This document shows positions 20,149 to 29,919 of a stretch of 64,000 bases of DNA, one piece after another. The stretch's first letter is position 1, and each line of letters starts with the position of its first letter. The translations under genes and the position numbers were made by a program. The stretch is from Trachythela sp. YZ-2020 (lineage: Eukaryota > Cnidaria > Anthozoa > Malacalcyonacea > Clavulariidae). The notes beneath the pieces are model-generated. The model was not told where the DNA came from, made no database searches, and saw only the letters and a program-made list of their open reading frames with translations. The DNA is taken from assembly GCA_016169945.1 (NCBI GenBank), contig JADLSH010000036.1:620001-684000 (forward strand), read 5' to 3'.

Positions 20149-20786
20149 GTAATAATACTAACATTTATATAGCGCCTATACCAAAATGTTCTAAGCGCTC
20201 TACAGGAGTGCGTCTACATAACAAATCAATAAAATATCCTAATTAATACTTAATTACATGTTTAATAGAATGCTCAGGTAAAAGCTGATTAATTAAGAAT
20301 CTAGTATATAAAATATAGCTATGTTATTAAGTATTTTATTTAGTCAAGCTCAAACGCTTGGTTAAAAAATGGTTTTCCAGTTTAGATTTAAAAATATCAA
20401 GGTTAGAGCATGTCCTCAGCTCTAACGGTAGACTGTTCCAAAGCATTGGTCCTGAGATTGCGAAAGATCTTCCCCCATATGATTGAAGGTTAAATCTTTA
20501 ATAAGAAAGCAGATGAAGAGCGAAGAGTTCTCGAGGGAGTATAGCATTCAATCATTTATGTCAAATACCTTGGTGCGAGGCCATTTAAGGCTTTAAAAGT
20601 CGGCAGGAATAGTTTAAATTTCACTCGATGTTCAACAGGTAACCAATGCAAACTGATTAACACTGGCGTGATATGATCATACTTGCGGGATTGGGTTACA
20701 ATCATTCTGCACATATTGTAACTTTTGTAGTTGGTGCTTGGAGACCCCATGGAGCAGAGAGTTGCAGTAGTCCAGTTTTGAACTGA
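20149..20786 (-). mobile_element. 5'-truncated L2-type LINE in the right arm
   Basis: Minus-strand frame 20750-20556 reads MIVTQSRKYDHITPVLISLH, then WLPVEHRVKFKLFL and ALNGLAPRYLT: the LINE ORF2 C-terminus. The 3' UTR has the same ATATAGCGC motif as the LINE at 10812. It is inserted in the sequence that reads CTATATATTTTG in the left arm, so it splits the TATA-like box of this copy. The short repeated ATAT at the borders may be the target duplication. Confidence 0.85.
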
Positions 20787-20919
20787 TATAGGGACGCCTA
20801 ACTATTGTGACGTGTCAGCATAATGACTGTTTTGCCCAAACGCGCCCAAACTCGCCTTGCATATCATTATGACGTCAATGCATAATTAATAAATGTTTAT
20901 GTTAATTACATAATGCGCT

Positions 20920-21125
20920 CCCTGTATCCTAATGATCATGCGCCTCACCCTATATTATGTTAATGATGTTGCTCACCCTCATTTTATGTTAATGATGTTA
21001 GAATAGTTAACGATGAGAATCCCCCTGTATGCTAATGATCATGCGCAGCCCTATATTATGTTAATGATGTTGCTCACTCTCATATGCTAATGTGTTGCTG
21101 CACCTCATATGCTAATGATGTGCGC
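20920..21125 (-). repeat. Iterated ATTAGCATA motifs, right arm
   Basis: TATGCTAATGATCATGCGC, CATATGCTAATG, ATATTATGTTAATGATGTTG and similar units recur about ten times in this stretch, the complement of the left-arm motifs. Units are 20-40 bp apart and variable. Confidence 0.7.
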
Positions 21126-21184
21126 AACTCATCCCGCCTCATGCCGCCTCAAAAACGGGGCTCGAAAACGACATATATTACTAC

Positions 21185-21739
21185 TAACGTTTAATTTGTT
21201 TGAAACGATGGCAAAATTCGTTTGCTACAAAATATGTTGTTTCTATATGATTTTTTACATATCACTACATGTTCATAAAACACCAAAATTTTGGGCTGAT
21301 TGATTCAGAGTGAGTAGAGTGCTCGCCAACTTGTAAAATGATCACTTGAGAAAACCGAGTTTAACGTTTTTGCATTTATTAAAAAACTTACATAGAACAA
21401 TATAATAGAAGGAGATTTATAATCAACCAACCACATACCATTATTTGCTTAGGAAAAAATCATAGGTTTACCCTAAGAAGGTGTGGGATAAGCTGTACAT
21501 CTCGGTTTTGCGTATACTTCTCCGTCTAAAATTATACAGATATGATAAATACATGAATTGCAATGTGTTAAAATGAATTACAATGTCCTTACATAGAGTA
21601 TAAAAAAAGTACACAAAATTATACGAAATTCATGTTACAACAATAATTAGAAAAATGTCTGTAAGATATAAAAATTATGTATAATTATTCAAAGTACGTA
21701 TCATACTGGGGAAAAACTGTTGTTAAACCTCCCAATTTC
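21185..21739. other. No gene seen
   Basis: AT-rich sequence without recognisable coding or repeat structure. The short plus frame ending at 21303 is in part the terminal repeat. Confidence 0.35.
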
Positions 21740-22440
21740 GTACTTTGAGGAACTCAAAGTTTGACGCATTGTTTTCGCCCCGACAGAAAGTTTGCAATCC
21801 ATCGAATTAAAGATCTCCTAACTCCAATATCTACGAGCTTTTGAATGAGAACATTGTGACCAATTCGATCGAAAGTTTTGGAGAAATCCAAAAGGCATAG
21901 GCGAAGGTACTGACCTGGTGAATCAAGCGGAAAAGCCAAGAATGCAACACATCAAGCAGGCAATAGGTGGTTGATGATCCTTTTAAACAGCCGAACTGTT
22001 GTGGGTTGATATTTTTCCTGATATCTGAAATCATCCATATGACAACAAAGTCCTCGAGAATTTCGGGATAATATGTGAATCTTTCCATATATTTGGAACT
22101 ATCCCAGATGGAAAGCGATGTATAGAAAATGTTTGCGACTGGTTCGGTAAATAAGTAAGCAAATTCCTTCAAAACAAGGCTTTTACTGTGGTTCAATATA
22201 AGGCACTTGGTCGACAGTGGGCAGGTAAGCTGGTAGGAAGGTCAGATAGAGCGGTGGAATGTCCCCATTGACAGAAGTATAATAATATTATTCAGGCTAT
22301 TGGCCAGTTCCTGATCAGATAATAACTGACCGTCCTACTCAAGGGCAAGGTTAGTACTTCTATGAGATCGGCCGGACATTTTATTGACAACCTGCCACCA
22401 CTTACTGAAGTCATCTGTTTTAAGATGCTGGACTTTATTC
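21740..22440 (-). pseudogene. CR1-type LINE RT fragment
   Basis: On the minus strand, the region near 22230-22440 reads KTDDFSKWWQVVNKMSGRSH (linker). The frame 22196-21831 then gives LVLKEFAYLFTEPVANIFYT, LEDFVVIWMISDI and NPQQFGCLKGSSTTYCLLDV. The frame 21939-21754 gives LRLCLLDFSKTFDRIGHNVL and GVRRSLIRWIANFLSGRKQC. These are RT motifs 0 to A in order across two frame breaks. The piece ends before the catalytic box. Confidence 0.85.
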
Positions 22441-23389
22441 AAAGAAGGCTGTAATTGCAAATATTGGATTTTTTGTCGAAGCATCAAATATACAAACAAA
22501 CAGGCGCAAAAATTTATGACACATTCTAGTCATTCTGCCCCTCCCCCTTCACACAATGTTGTAAGCATGATACAAACGCAAGTAGTCAGCTAAGAAAATA
22601 TTTCTCATCATTGCCTATGGTGGGAGGAGGCCAAAAATTTAAAAAGTGGTAGAAAATGTGGAATCTCATTATTTTTGAACTTGTTTGTGGACCTCCTCCG
22701 CAGACAATTCAGCTTGGATTCACACTGTCTCGAGTTATGTAGGATGATTAGGGACTTCCCCAAGAGTGTCCTCCAGAGGAGGCTAAATTTCACTTTAGGG
22801 CTTAATCTGAGCCTTTTGTTAACGCAGGTAAACGTATACATATATAGGGAGCAATCAGTCCAGGTTAAGTACATTCACCAAGTGTGTTCTATAATTCATA
22901 TATGGCAGGTAGAAGTGGAATAATGGAAATGTCACACATGTTGTTTTTCACCTTCCATTGGACATTAAGCCAAAAAATAGCATTCTTGTGATTGAATTTA
23001 GTTAAGGAAATTTCTGATCATGTATTTGTATTGCAATATCAATATGTACTGTTTGTTGATATGCAAACATTCAAATATGTAGATATAAAACAATAACTAT
23101 AACTCTTCTTTATCTATGATATATGGCTATGTTTACAGCAAGTTAAGACCATCGTCCATTTTAGACTAACAATTACCATAGCGATATAATTTGGACACAT
23201 ACCTATTTTCTGTATACATTTTATACATACCATGTTTCATATTCATTAAAAGTTATTTGTCATTCGTATAAATTAAAGCGAGTTTGAAGAAAAATTCAAC
23301 TTGACACCTGCAAGAGACCTTCTGCCAATGGATAGCGACGTAACAACAATGAAACGTTGACATACACGTGATGACTTATATATATATAG
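22441..23389. other. No gene seen
   Basis: Only short frames without recognisable similarity. Nothing further supported. Confidence 0.35.
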
Positions 23390-23545
23390 ATTACTTCCTG
23401 GTTGGTAAGTGCGTACGATTTTTATTTACGAGTTGTGAATGATCGATTTAAACGAACGAGTGAGCGCAGCGAACGAGTGAGTTTAGCGATCCTTCACAAC
23501 GAGAAAATAATAAAAATCGTACAAACGAACCAACCATGAAGTAAT
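23390..23545. mobile_element. Foldback (palindromic) element, ~155 bp
   Basis: ATTACTTCCTGGTTGGTAAG...TACGATTTTTATT at the left is complementary to AATAAAAATCGTACAAACGAACCAACCATGAAGTAAT at the right, with a loop that contains repeated CGAACGAGTGAG units. It is a small palindromic repeat, probably a MITE. A further TACGATTTTTATTTC occurs at 23938. Confidence 0.65.
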
Positions 23546-24008
23546 TCGTTTATTATGTAAGTAGAGAGATAAATATGTGACACTCACTGACTCACAGCGA
23601 ACAACTCGTAAGCGAAGTATATCTAGCCTCAAAAACAGATTTCTTACCGCTTATTTATTCATTTTCTTGCCAAAATTCGAAACAAAGAGGTTTATCTTAA
23701 GTATTTTTAGCCTATAGTATTTTCCTTGATGGTAATACAGTCGAATTATTAGCGAAAAACGCAAGAAAACTCTCACTTCGCTAAGATCGGGCGCCATGTT
23801 TACAATTATGAGGCAAAAACACTAGCCAATCAAAACGCTGAGACAATATTTCACCACATATAAGAAAAAACGTCCGATCAATCAAAACGCTGAGACGATA
23901 AATTTCACATGCTAAAAATATCGTCCGCCGTGAGAATACGATTTTTATTTCACCTTTCTACGGTGAATATTTGTTTCACAAATCTCTATACTTATATAAT
24001 TAATTAAA
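23546..24008. other. 3' flank of the SET gene, no other gene
   Basis: No coding signal. Two copies of CAATCAAAACGCTGAGACRAT (23844 and 23880) form a short direct repeat. On the minus strand AATAAA at 23949-23944 lies about 60 bases after the SET-gene stop. Confidence 0.5.
23944..23949 (-). promoter_or_regulatory. Putative polyadenylation signal AATAAA
   Basis: Complement of TTTATT, 60 bases downstream of the stop codon of the SET-like gene. Spacing and match are good, but the surrounding DNA is AT-rich, so chance is possible. Confidence 0.45.
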
Positions 24009-24508
24009 TTACGCTTCCCTGAACTTACGCACCTTACCATTCTCGTCTATCAAATCCTCACAATTCCCCCAACGCAGCTTTTGCTGCAATGTCCAGTTGC
24101 TCCGCGAAGAATTGAAAAGAGATTTTGCTATTTTTACCATACTCTGGGGGTAACTTCGTGGCTCTCTAACAATACCCGAGATCCAAAATGATCGAACATC
24201 GCCATAGGATATAAAAATCTCTATTGGGGCAGTACTTGGCTCGATATCGAATTTTACCAACACCAGCAGGCGATTCTCTTTTACCCTAAAGCAGGCGTTG
24301 GCCTTCTGCGACAAATTATCGTTTACTGTTTTCCACTCGGATTCGTGGAAGGAGGTAAACCTCCTCTTATCCGATCTCCGCCTTACATCTTTGAGGGCTT
24401 GCAATACACCAACTTGATTGGCGAATCGGCCAATATTTGTGCCGTCGTAAATTGGTGCGTCGAAAAACCGCGGCCGGCCTCTCACTGCAACCTCCAGGAG
24501 GTAGGAGC
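24009..24508 (-). CDS. SET-like gene, last exon
   Basis: A TTTTACAG acceptor precedes 24508. The exon reads SYLLEVAVRGRPRFFDAPIY, then DGTNIGRFANQ and, later, IEIFISYGDVRSFW, and ends at a stop at 24009. This is the second half of a SET domain: DGTNIGRFANQ corresponds to the RFxNHxC motif and EIFISYG to the ELxxDYG motif. The catalytic NHSC-type element reads NQVG, so methyltransferase activity is doubtful. The phase (two bases complete a split glycine codon) exactly fits the donor of the exon ending at 43802, and the protein sequence joins within the SET domain. This supports one gene with an intron of about 19.3 kb. Confidence 0.75.
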
Positions 24509-25494
24509 CTGTAAAATCAAATAGTTATATTATAAAATCTATCCCATCTTATCTATTCTACCTTATCTGCTCTACTTTATCTATGATCGCTATCTAGCTA
24601 TGTGTTTGACGTCATTCTCAAAGCTACCTTTCTAAAGCCTGGTTTCCATTTAGTGTAGCTGTCGTGAACATATCAAGGTAACCGATGTAATAGAGTGTCA
24701 ATATATTTCCACAGCCAGTAGAGAGAAGAAAGATCCAGACTATTTCATATCGTCGAACATGACTTGTTCGCGACAGTTACAGATAGCTTAAATCTATCTC
24801 GCGGTCAAGGAACATCAAACAATTAAAAAAATATTCGTAATTAAACTACACCTATTAATGATGCAATAATAATAATAATATTAATGATACAGCTTAGCTT
24901 CTCTGCGTTTAATGCGAATTTTCTACCGCTGCTTTTGTGAAATTGAGCGCAAAACAATACAGGATTGTACATAAAGGGTAGATCTACTTGGTACGTGTAA
25001 GGATCTGTGAAATGCTAACGGGATTGACTGGATTTTTTTGGATATAATTTGTCTCACGCCTACGATTTAGACGATTGACTTTTGAAATTTCAGTTGGAAC
25101 GGTTCAATTATCACTCAAGCATACGGTGCACGAGACATCGACATATATCAGCGCAAAAACGTTCAAATTGAAATTCTAACTTAATTAAAATTGGTTAAAC
25201 TTTGATAATTAGTAATTAGTAATTAGTTTCCCGAAACACTGCCAACAAAAGAATTTATACTGCTTTGAACATTTTCGCGATAATTTCAAGACAACTATCA
25301 TGTGGAATTGTAGAATTAGTCTAGGACCTGTAATAAGTTTGTATGCATTTCACTTAGGACAGATAATCTCGACTGTTTTAGGGTAAAATGACCATGACGG
25401 ACAACATGGCATATGTACCAAAACCCGTATCTGGGGCGAAATACCCGAAAATGACCACACCCAGAAACGGCACTATCGACATAGCTCTATCTCC
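24509..25494. other. Intronic, possible small MITE
   Basis: GTAGCTGTCGTGAACAT near 24654 and its imperfect complement ATGACTTGTTCGCGACAGTTAC near 24760 form an inverted pair, preceded by CCTGGTTTCCATTT, a sequence resembling the MITE end at 33165. Otherwise nothing is recognised. Confidence 0.4.
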
Positions 25495-27185
25495 TGAACC
25501 ATGAAATGCCGTCGAACAAATCTCCAGGACCAGACAAAATCAGCATGCGGATTATTAAGGATTGTCTTCCGGTCATACTCGGCCAATTGACAGACATCAT
25601 TAATATCTCATTTACCACCTCGGCGTTCCCTGAGTCCTGGAAAATTGCAGAAATTATACCACTATTAAAGAAGGTGATCATGAAGTTGCTGCAAATAATC
25701 ACCCACTTTCAATGCTCAAAGTACTATCAAAGATCAGCGAAAAAGTTGCTCTAAATCAATTTAGCGGTTTTCGTAACCGCGCTGACCGCCTATCCTCCCA
25801 ACAAAGTGCAAATAAAAAGTATCATTCATCCGAAACACTCAGTATATTAGTCAATGATTTTTTGCTAAAATCGATGGACAACAAAAAGCTTACTGCCCTA
25901 GTCCTTTTGGATCTCTCAAAAGCATTTGACAGCGTGGACCATTCAATCCTGTTAACGAAACTAAGCAATATTGGGGGTTTCAGGTGAAGCACTCAACTGG
26001 TTTGAAAGCTACATTTCAGATAGAAAGCAGTTCGTTCGCATTGGCCCCTCGGTATCCGAAGTCCTACCAATCACCCACGGTGTGCCACAGGGAGCAATAT
26101 TGTCACCGCTATTGTTCTGCATTTACATAAACGACCTTTCAAGAGTACCACAAGCATCTGAGTTAGAATCATTCGTCGACGATTCTAAGATCTTCATGTC
26201 ATTTCCAATAGAAGATATTGCTATTGCAAAAACAAAGATAGAAGAGGACCTCAAATTGGTCGCAACCAAAATTGGTTTCTCGAAAATAAACTGTTGATAA
26301 ACCCCGAGAAGACAAAGTTACTCCTGATAGGAACTCTTCAACTGCTCGGTAAGCTCCTAGAAGAGATTGCACCAACTACAAATGCCAAAGACCTGGGATT
26401 AACCCTAGACAGTTATTTGACATATGATTACCATATCAAAAATGTTGTATCATCTTGTATGGCCAAGCTGTGTCAGATAAATAGAGTAAAGGATAGCTTT
26501 GACAGGGATACACTTCGCTTAATTATCAATGCTTTAGTAATGAGCAAACTTTATTATTGCTCTACAGTATGGTCAAACACTTCTGCAACAAATATAAAGA
26601 AATTGAGAGCAGTACAGAATTTCGCTTGTAGGATATTGACAAATACTGGAAGATATGATCATGTAACACCAGCACTACGGTCAATTCGCTGGCTTCCTGT
26701 AGAGGAACACTTAAAATATAGAGAGGCACTAATAACATACAAATGTATGAACGGATTAGCATCACCTTATCTATCCAAATTATTTATAAAAAGAAACGAA
26801 ATTCACGATCTAAATACAAGGAATAACAAAGCGCTACACATCCCTCAACACAAAACAGTTTCAGGACAAAGAACCTTTTATTACAGAGCGGTGAAGTTAT
26901 GGAATGACTTGGATGAAGATTTAAAAAAGTTACCTTGGAAAAGATTTAAAATTGAGTTAAAGCAGAAGATGCTAAACAACAATTAATTATATTTCTAACA
27001 TTATAGACTTAATAGATTTTAAATAAATGATAAATAATTACACTTCTGATCTCATAGACAAATAGATTTTAAATAAATGCTATAAATAGGAATTTTAATT
27101 TTAATATAACTATTCGTACTGTAAATAGGTATTGAAAAACCCTCTCCGGGAATACTTTATTAAATAATAATAATAATAATAATAA
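25495..27185 (+). mobile_element. 5'-truncated L2/CR1 LINE, plus strand
   Basis: Starts abruptly within the RT domain and runs to a 3' UTR with an (AAT)n tail at about 27165-27185. The RT and C-terminal coding region is split over four frames (25506-25754, 25712-25987, 25971-26297, 26294-26986). The 3' end and tail are intact, so this is a typical truncated insertion that later picked up indels. Confidence 0.9.
25506..26986 (+). pseudogene. LINE reverse transcriptase and C-terminus, frame-shifted
   Basis: Frames in order: PSNKSPGPDKISMRIIKDCL; LTALVLLDLSKAFDSVDHSI; then ITHGVPQGAILSPLLFCIYI with FVDDSKIFM as the catalytic box; then KTKLLLIGTLQLLGKLLEEI, LYYCSTVW, RWLPVEEHLKYREALITYKC, MNGLASPYLSKLF and AVKLWNDLDEDLKKLPWKRF. 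The catalytic motif is VDD rather than ADD. The last frame of 230 residues is intact to its stop at 26986. Confidence 0.88.
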
Positions 27186-28620
27186 TGAAAACTTTATTGA
27201 TATAACTTTTTTCTTAGATATATACAATTGTAAATCTCACTTCTAGAGGTAACTTACAATTGACTACTTAAATCACATAAGGCTATATATATATATTATT
27301 AATATTTAAAGGAAATACGGATAGTCTAAATATTCATTAGTTCAGGATTAGTCCATTCTTTATTTCTACAACAAAAAATATAATACGAAGTTCGGATGGC
27401 TACTGATATAATTCTTCTTATGCAGTATTGTTGGTGTTGTTTGTCGAATCCTAAATCATTTAACATTTCAATGAAGGTATGGTATTCTTTGTCAAACACA
27501 CCGAGTGAGCTGATAGACAGATTTACAAATTTCACAGTTGAAAAGTTTCTATTTTGTTCTCTTATCAGGTCTTTGTATTTTGCTTTCTTGCGTTTAACGT
27601 TGTTTGAGAGGTTTGATTCAAATCCTACGGTGAGTTCAACAATATAGAGGTGTTTGTCTGAGGTGGAAAGAAGTAAATCTGGACGATATTCGTCTCCTGT
27701 TATAATCGAGGGGCTGTCAAATCCAGGGAGGTCAACAAATAGTTTACACGCGTTTATAGTTTGAAACGTTTTTGCAATAAAATTAAGTACTGAATCGTGT
27801 CTCCATGTAAATGGTTTCAAGAAATGTTGACAACCGGCAACAACGTGTAGAAGGGTTTCAGGCTGTAAATAGAATGAGCAGTCAGGACTTGATGAGATAC
27901 CCCCATCTATTTAGGTTATTTCGAGTAGGGAGAGTGTTGTTTATGTAGCGAATTGTGAAATTAAAAATATTCTTTGGTAGTTTTGATTGGGATAAAGACC
28001 ATATCGCGTTAAGTTGTGACAGGGAGAATTTGGAAACATTTGTAAAAAAGGAACCTTGACATGTCAAGTGGTCCCTAAGTTTATCCTCTTGGACAGAATG
28101 AAATTTCTTTAAAACTTCCTTGGTTGCGTTGTAGCTATCGTATTGGATGTTAGTATGAGTATTAGTTGACTTCCAGAGTTCTTTTATAGAATCGTTTGGA
28201 GATGTTTTTAAGGCGTTGCGTAGAACTGTTTGACACTGAATAAATTTGACGGACGCAGGTAGGATGTTTAAACCAAACCTGTTGCGTGTTAGATAGACGT
28301 TAGTAAGTGTTTACCAGAGAGTCAACATTTTCAATGACCCAAGTTTTAGATATAGCAGCAACGGTAAAATGCCAGGAGAGTTTAGACAAAACATAGCGAC
28401 TGTAAAGAAGAAGTTTATTTTTCGGATGCAGAGATTTAAGATCTATATCAGACATCAATTCTTGTATCAGAGAGAGTAGTTTAGATTTACGTTCTTGATT
28501 GGACATATCCAAGTCAAAGAATCGTCCCAAATATTCAAATGATTCCCCGATTTTAGTGGTTGGTATGACATGCTTATTGATAAACAGCTTCGGCAGATAT
28601 TGCACAGTTATTTATGTCTT
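27186..28620 (-). mobile_element. RLE-type LINE 3' fragment
   Basis: Minus-strand frames 28605-28300, 28067-27882 and 27820-27326 form the end of a single-ORF LINE with a restriction-like endonuclease, truncated at its 5' side near 28620. It abuts the (AAT)n tail of the LINE at 25495-27185 in tail-to-tail orientation, with its own 3' end near 27187. Confidence 0.85.
27326..27820 (-). pseudogene. LINE C-terminal restriction-like endonuclease
   Basis: 164 residues. TWRHDSVLNFIAKT, then DEYRPDLLLS and LYIVELTVGFESN followed by KRKKAKYKDLIR make up the PD-(D/E)xK-like core (RPD ... ELT ... K..KY) of the R2/NeSL/Hero-type retrotransposons. In those elements it nicks the target DNA instead of an apurinic endonuclease. 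Upstream frames (28605-28300, with KLFINKHVIPTTKIGESFEY then LGRFFDLDM) are the RT thumb region. Several frame breaks separate them. Confidence 0.82.
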
Positions 28621-29110
28621 ATATAATGCTAATGACATCATCATGAAGAACAATGAATATTGAATGAGGTATGAATAGTACAGTGTCCCTCCTCTGCCTT
28701 ATTAGCATTAAGGTATGGGTATCCCTCCTGTCTCACGTTAAACTCTTCGTAGCTGTTACTTCCGCCGGCCTTCCCAAATCCTTCCCTGTGTCTATTCTAC
28801 CCAGATCATCCTTCCAAACCTCACCCAACCTTATTCCTATGTTTAGTATACGGTAGGTGATGCTCACGCCGTTGATGTGATCATATCCAGATTTCTCATC
28901 AATCTTAATCCTAAAGGCGTTTTTTGACAAATTGTGGCACATCAATTAATCATGCGTATCTCGCATCCTCAAAATGAGAAAACACGAAGCGATGTATAAT
29001 CTGGGCCTCATGTTTGTATCCGGATGTTAAAGCATTCACAATTCATAGTATTTATGAACTGTCGCTGCAAGAAAAGATTTTGGGTTATGACATAAGAGGT
29101 TCTTAATGGC
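28606..29110. other. Mostly empty; possible DIRS-like RT scrap
   Basis: On the minus strand near 28870-28940, NAFRIKIDEKSGYDHI resembles the RT start of DIRS/Ngaro-type tyrosine-recombinase retrotransposons (..KIDEKSGYDHILL), but the homology ends after about 20 residues. No other supported feature. Confidence 0.35.
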
Positions 29111-29114
29111 AACG

Positions 29115-29915
29115 ATTCTATAAATCGCCGCCAGACGGACTGGTTGGTCTGTCACCGCCTCTGAGCTCGGGGTCCCATCTTATGAAATCCATTGACAAAT
29201 CGCGTACAAGTGTCCAACTTTGCCGAACTAGTAGGCTGATAGATAATCTGGGCCTTTTCAACAAATGTTTGAAACGAGAAATAATCGGGGAAAACACGCA
29301 AAGAAAGAAATTGCCGCCCAGATGGGAACCCGAGTCCAGAGAAGATGACAATTCCAGCTCACACACGGAGCAACAAGGGAATGCCCTTGAGGACAAATCG
29401 GACCACGGACAAAAATAGCCTGGCCGAGCACAATTATATAATTTCCGACCTTGTCGACACCGACGGCTCTAGAGTCCGCCATGGGTCCAGCACGTCGCAG
29501 ACCCAGCAACAAATGGTCGCTGTGCATTCAACAAACGGGACTGGAGTATCAGCACCACGGCGTTTTCTTTATCAGTGACCACTTTAGTCAACACCGTCAG
29601 TAATGTTAGGTTTCTTAACATGGACGATATTGGCGGAAAACCACAATCGTGTGAGCACGTATTGTTTTCGAAGGCACTTGAACGCGTAACCACACAGAAC
29701 AGGGCAAAAGCACATGAGTTTCCTAGCGGTCCACAACGTGTTAAACTTTCAAATAAACTTTGTAGACGTAGAGCGCAACATAATTCTTTGAATGTTCAGC
29801 CTCTTATCCCACACAGTACGGGACACAGTAGACAACGGGGTTACGGTGTCATAAATGTTTGCACACTTAACCGCACCCAGCACATCGCAATGTTACAAAA
29901 CTTATACCAGTGAGC
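29115..29915 (+). pseudogene. Unrecognised plus-strand coding remnant
   Basis: Two overlapping-quality frames (29182-29418 and 29575-29913) plus an intermediate stretch (DLVDTDGSRVRHGSSTSQTQ) read as plausible protein without any known domain. The second ends in RQRGYGVINVCTLNRTQHIA followed by MLQNLYQ. Composition is like LINE ORF1/5' regions in this window, but I cannot assign it. It stops directly before the tandem-repeat region. Confidence 0.35.
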
Positions 29916-29919
29916 CGGC

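Larger units (their letters stand above)
14342..21184. mobile_element. Large inverted-repeat element 1 (GRF/Bcl-2 cargo)
   Basis: Sequence 14350-16275 recurs in reverse orientation at 18300-21150, with an approximately 2-kb unique centre. Each arm carries, from the outside in: iterated ATTAGCATATGAG-type motifs, a CRE/TATA-like promoter, a GRF-zinc-finger ORF, a Bcl-2-like ORF, about 600 bp of conserved non-coding DNA and the start of a third ORF. The right arm has a LINE insertion (20149-20786), a hairpin insertion (about 18738-18995) and deletions in the GRF ORF. The left arm is better preserved. Ends resemble those of the element at 31961-38641. No transposase, integrase or polymerase is visible. 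Confidence 0.75.
18300..21184 (-). repeat. Right arm of inverted-repeat element 1
   Basis: Reverse-oriented copy of 14342-16275. It begins with TTTCAATCGCTTGTAAACCATACATTTT in complement to 16246-16275 and ends near 21150 with CTCATCCCGC (complement of GCGGGATGAG) plus the terminal sequence to 21184. Relative to the left arm it has extra TTAGGATATCAT repeats (18330-18420), a hairpin insertion, a LINE insertion and several indels in the genes. Confidence 0.85.
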
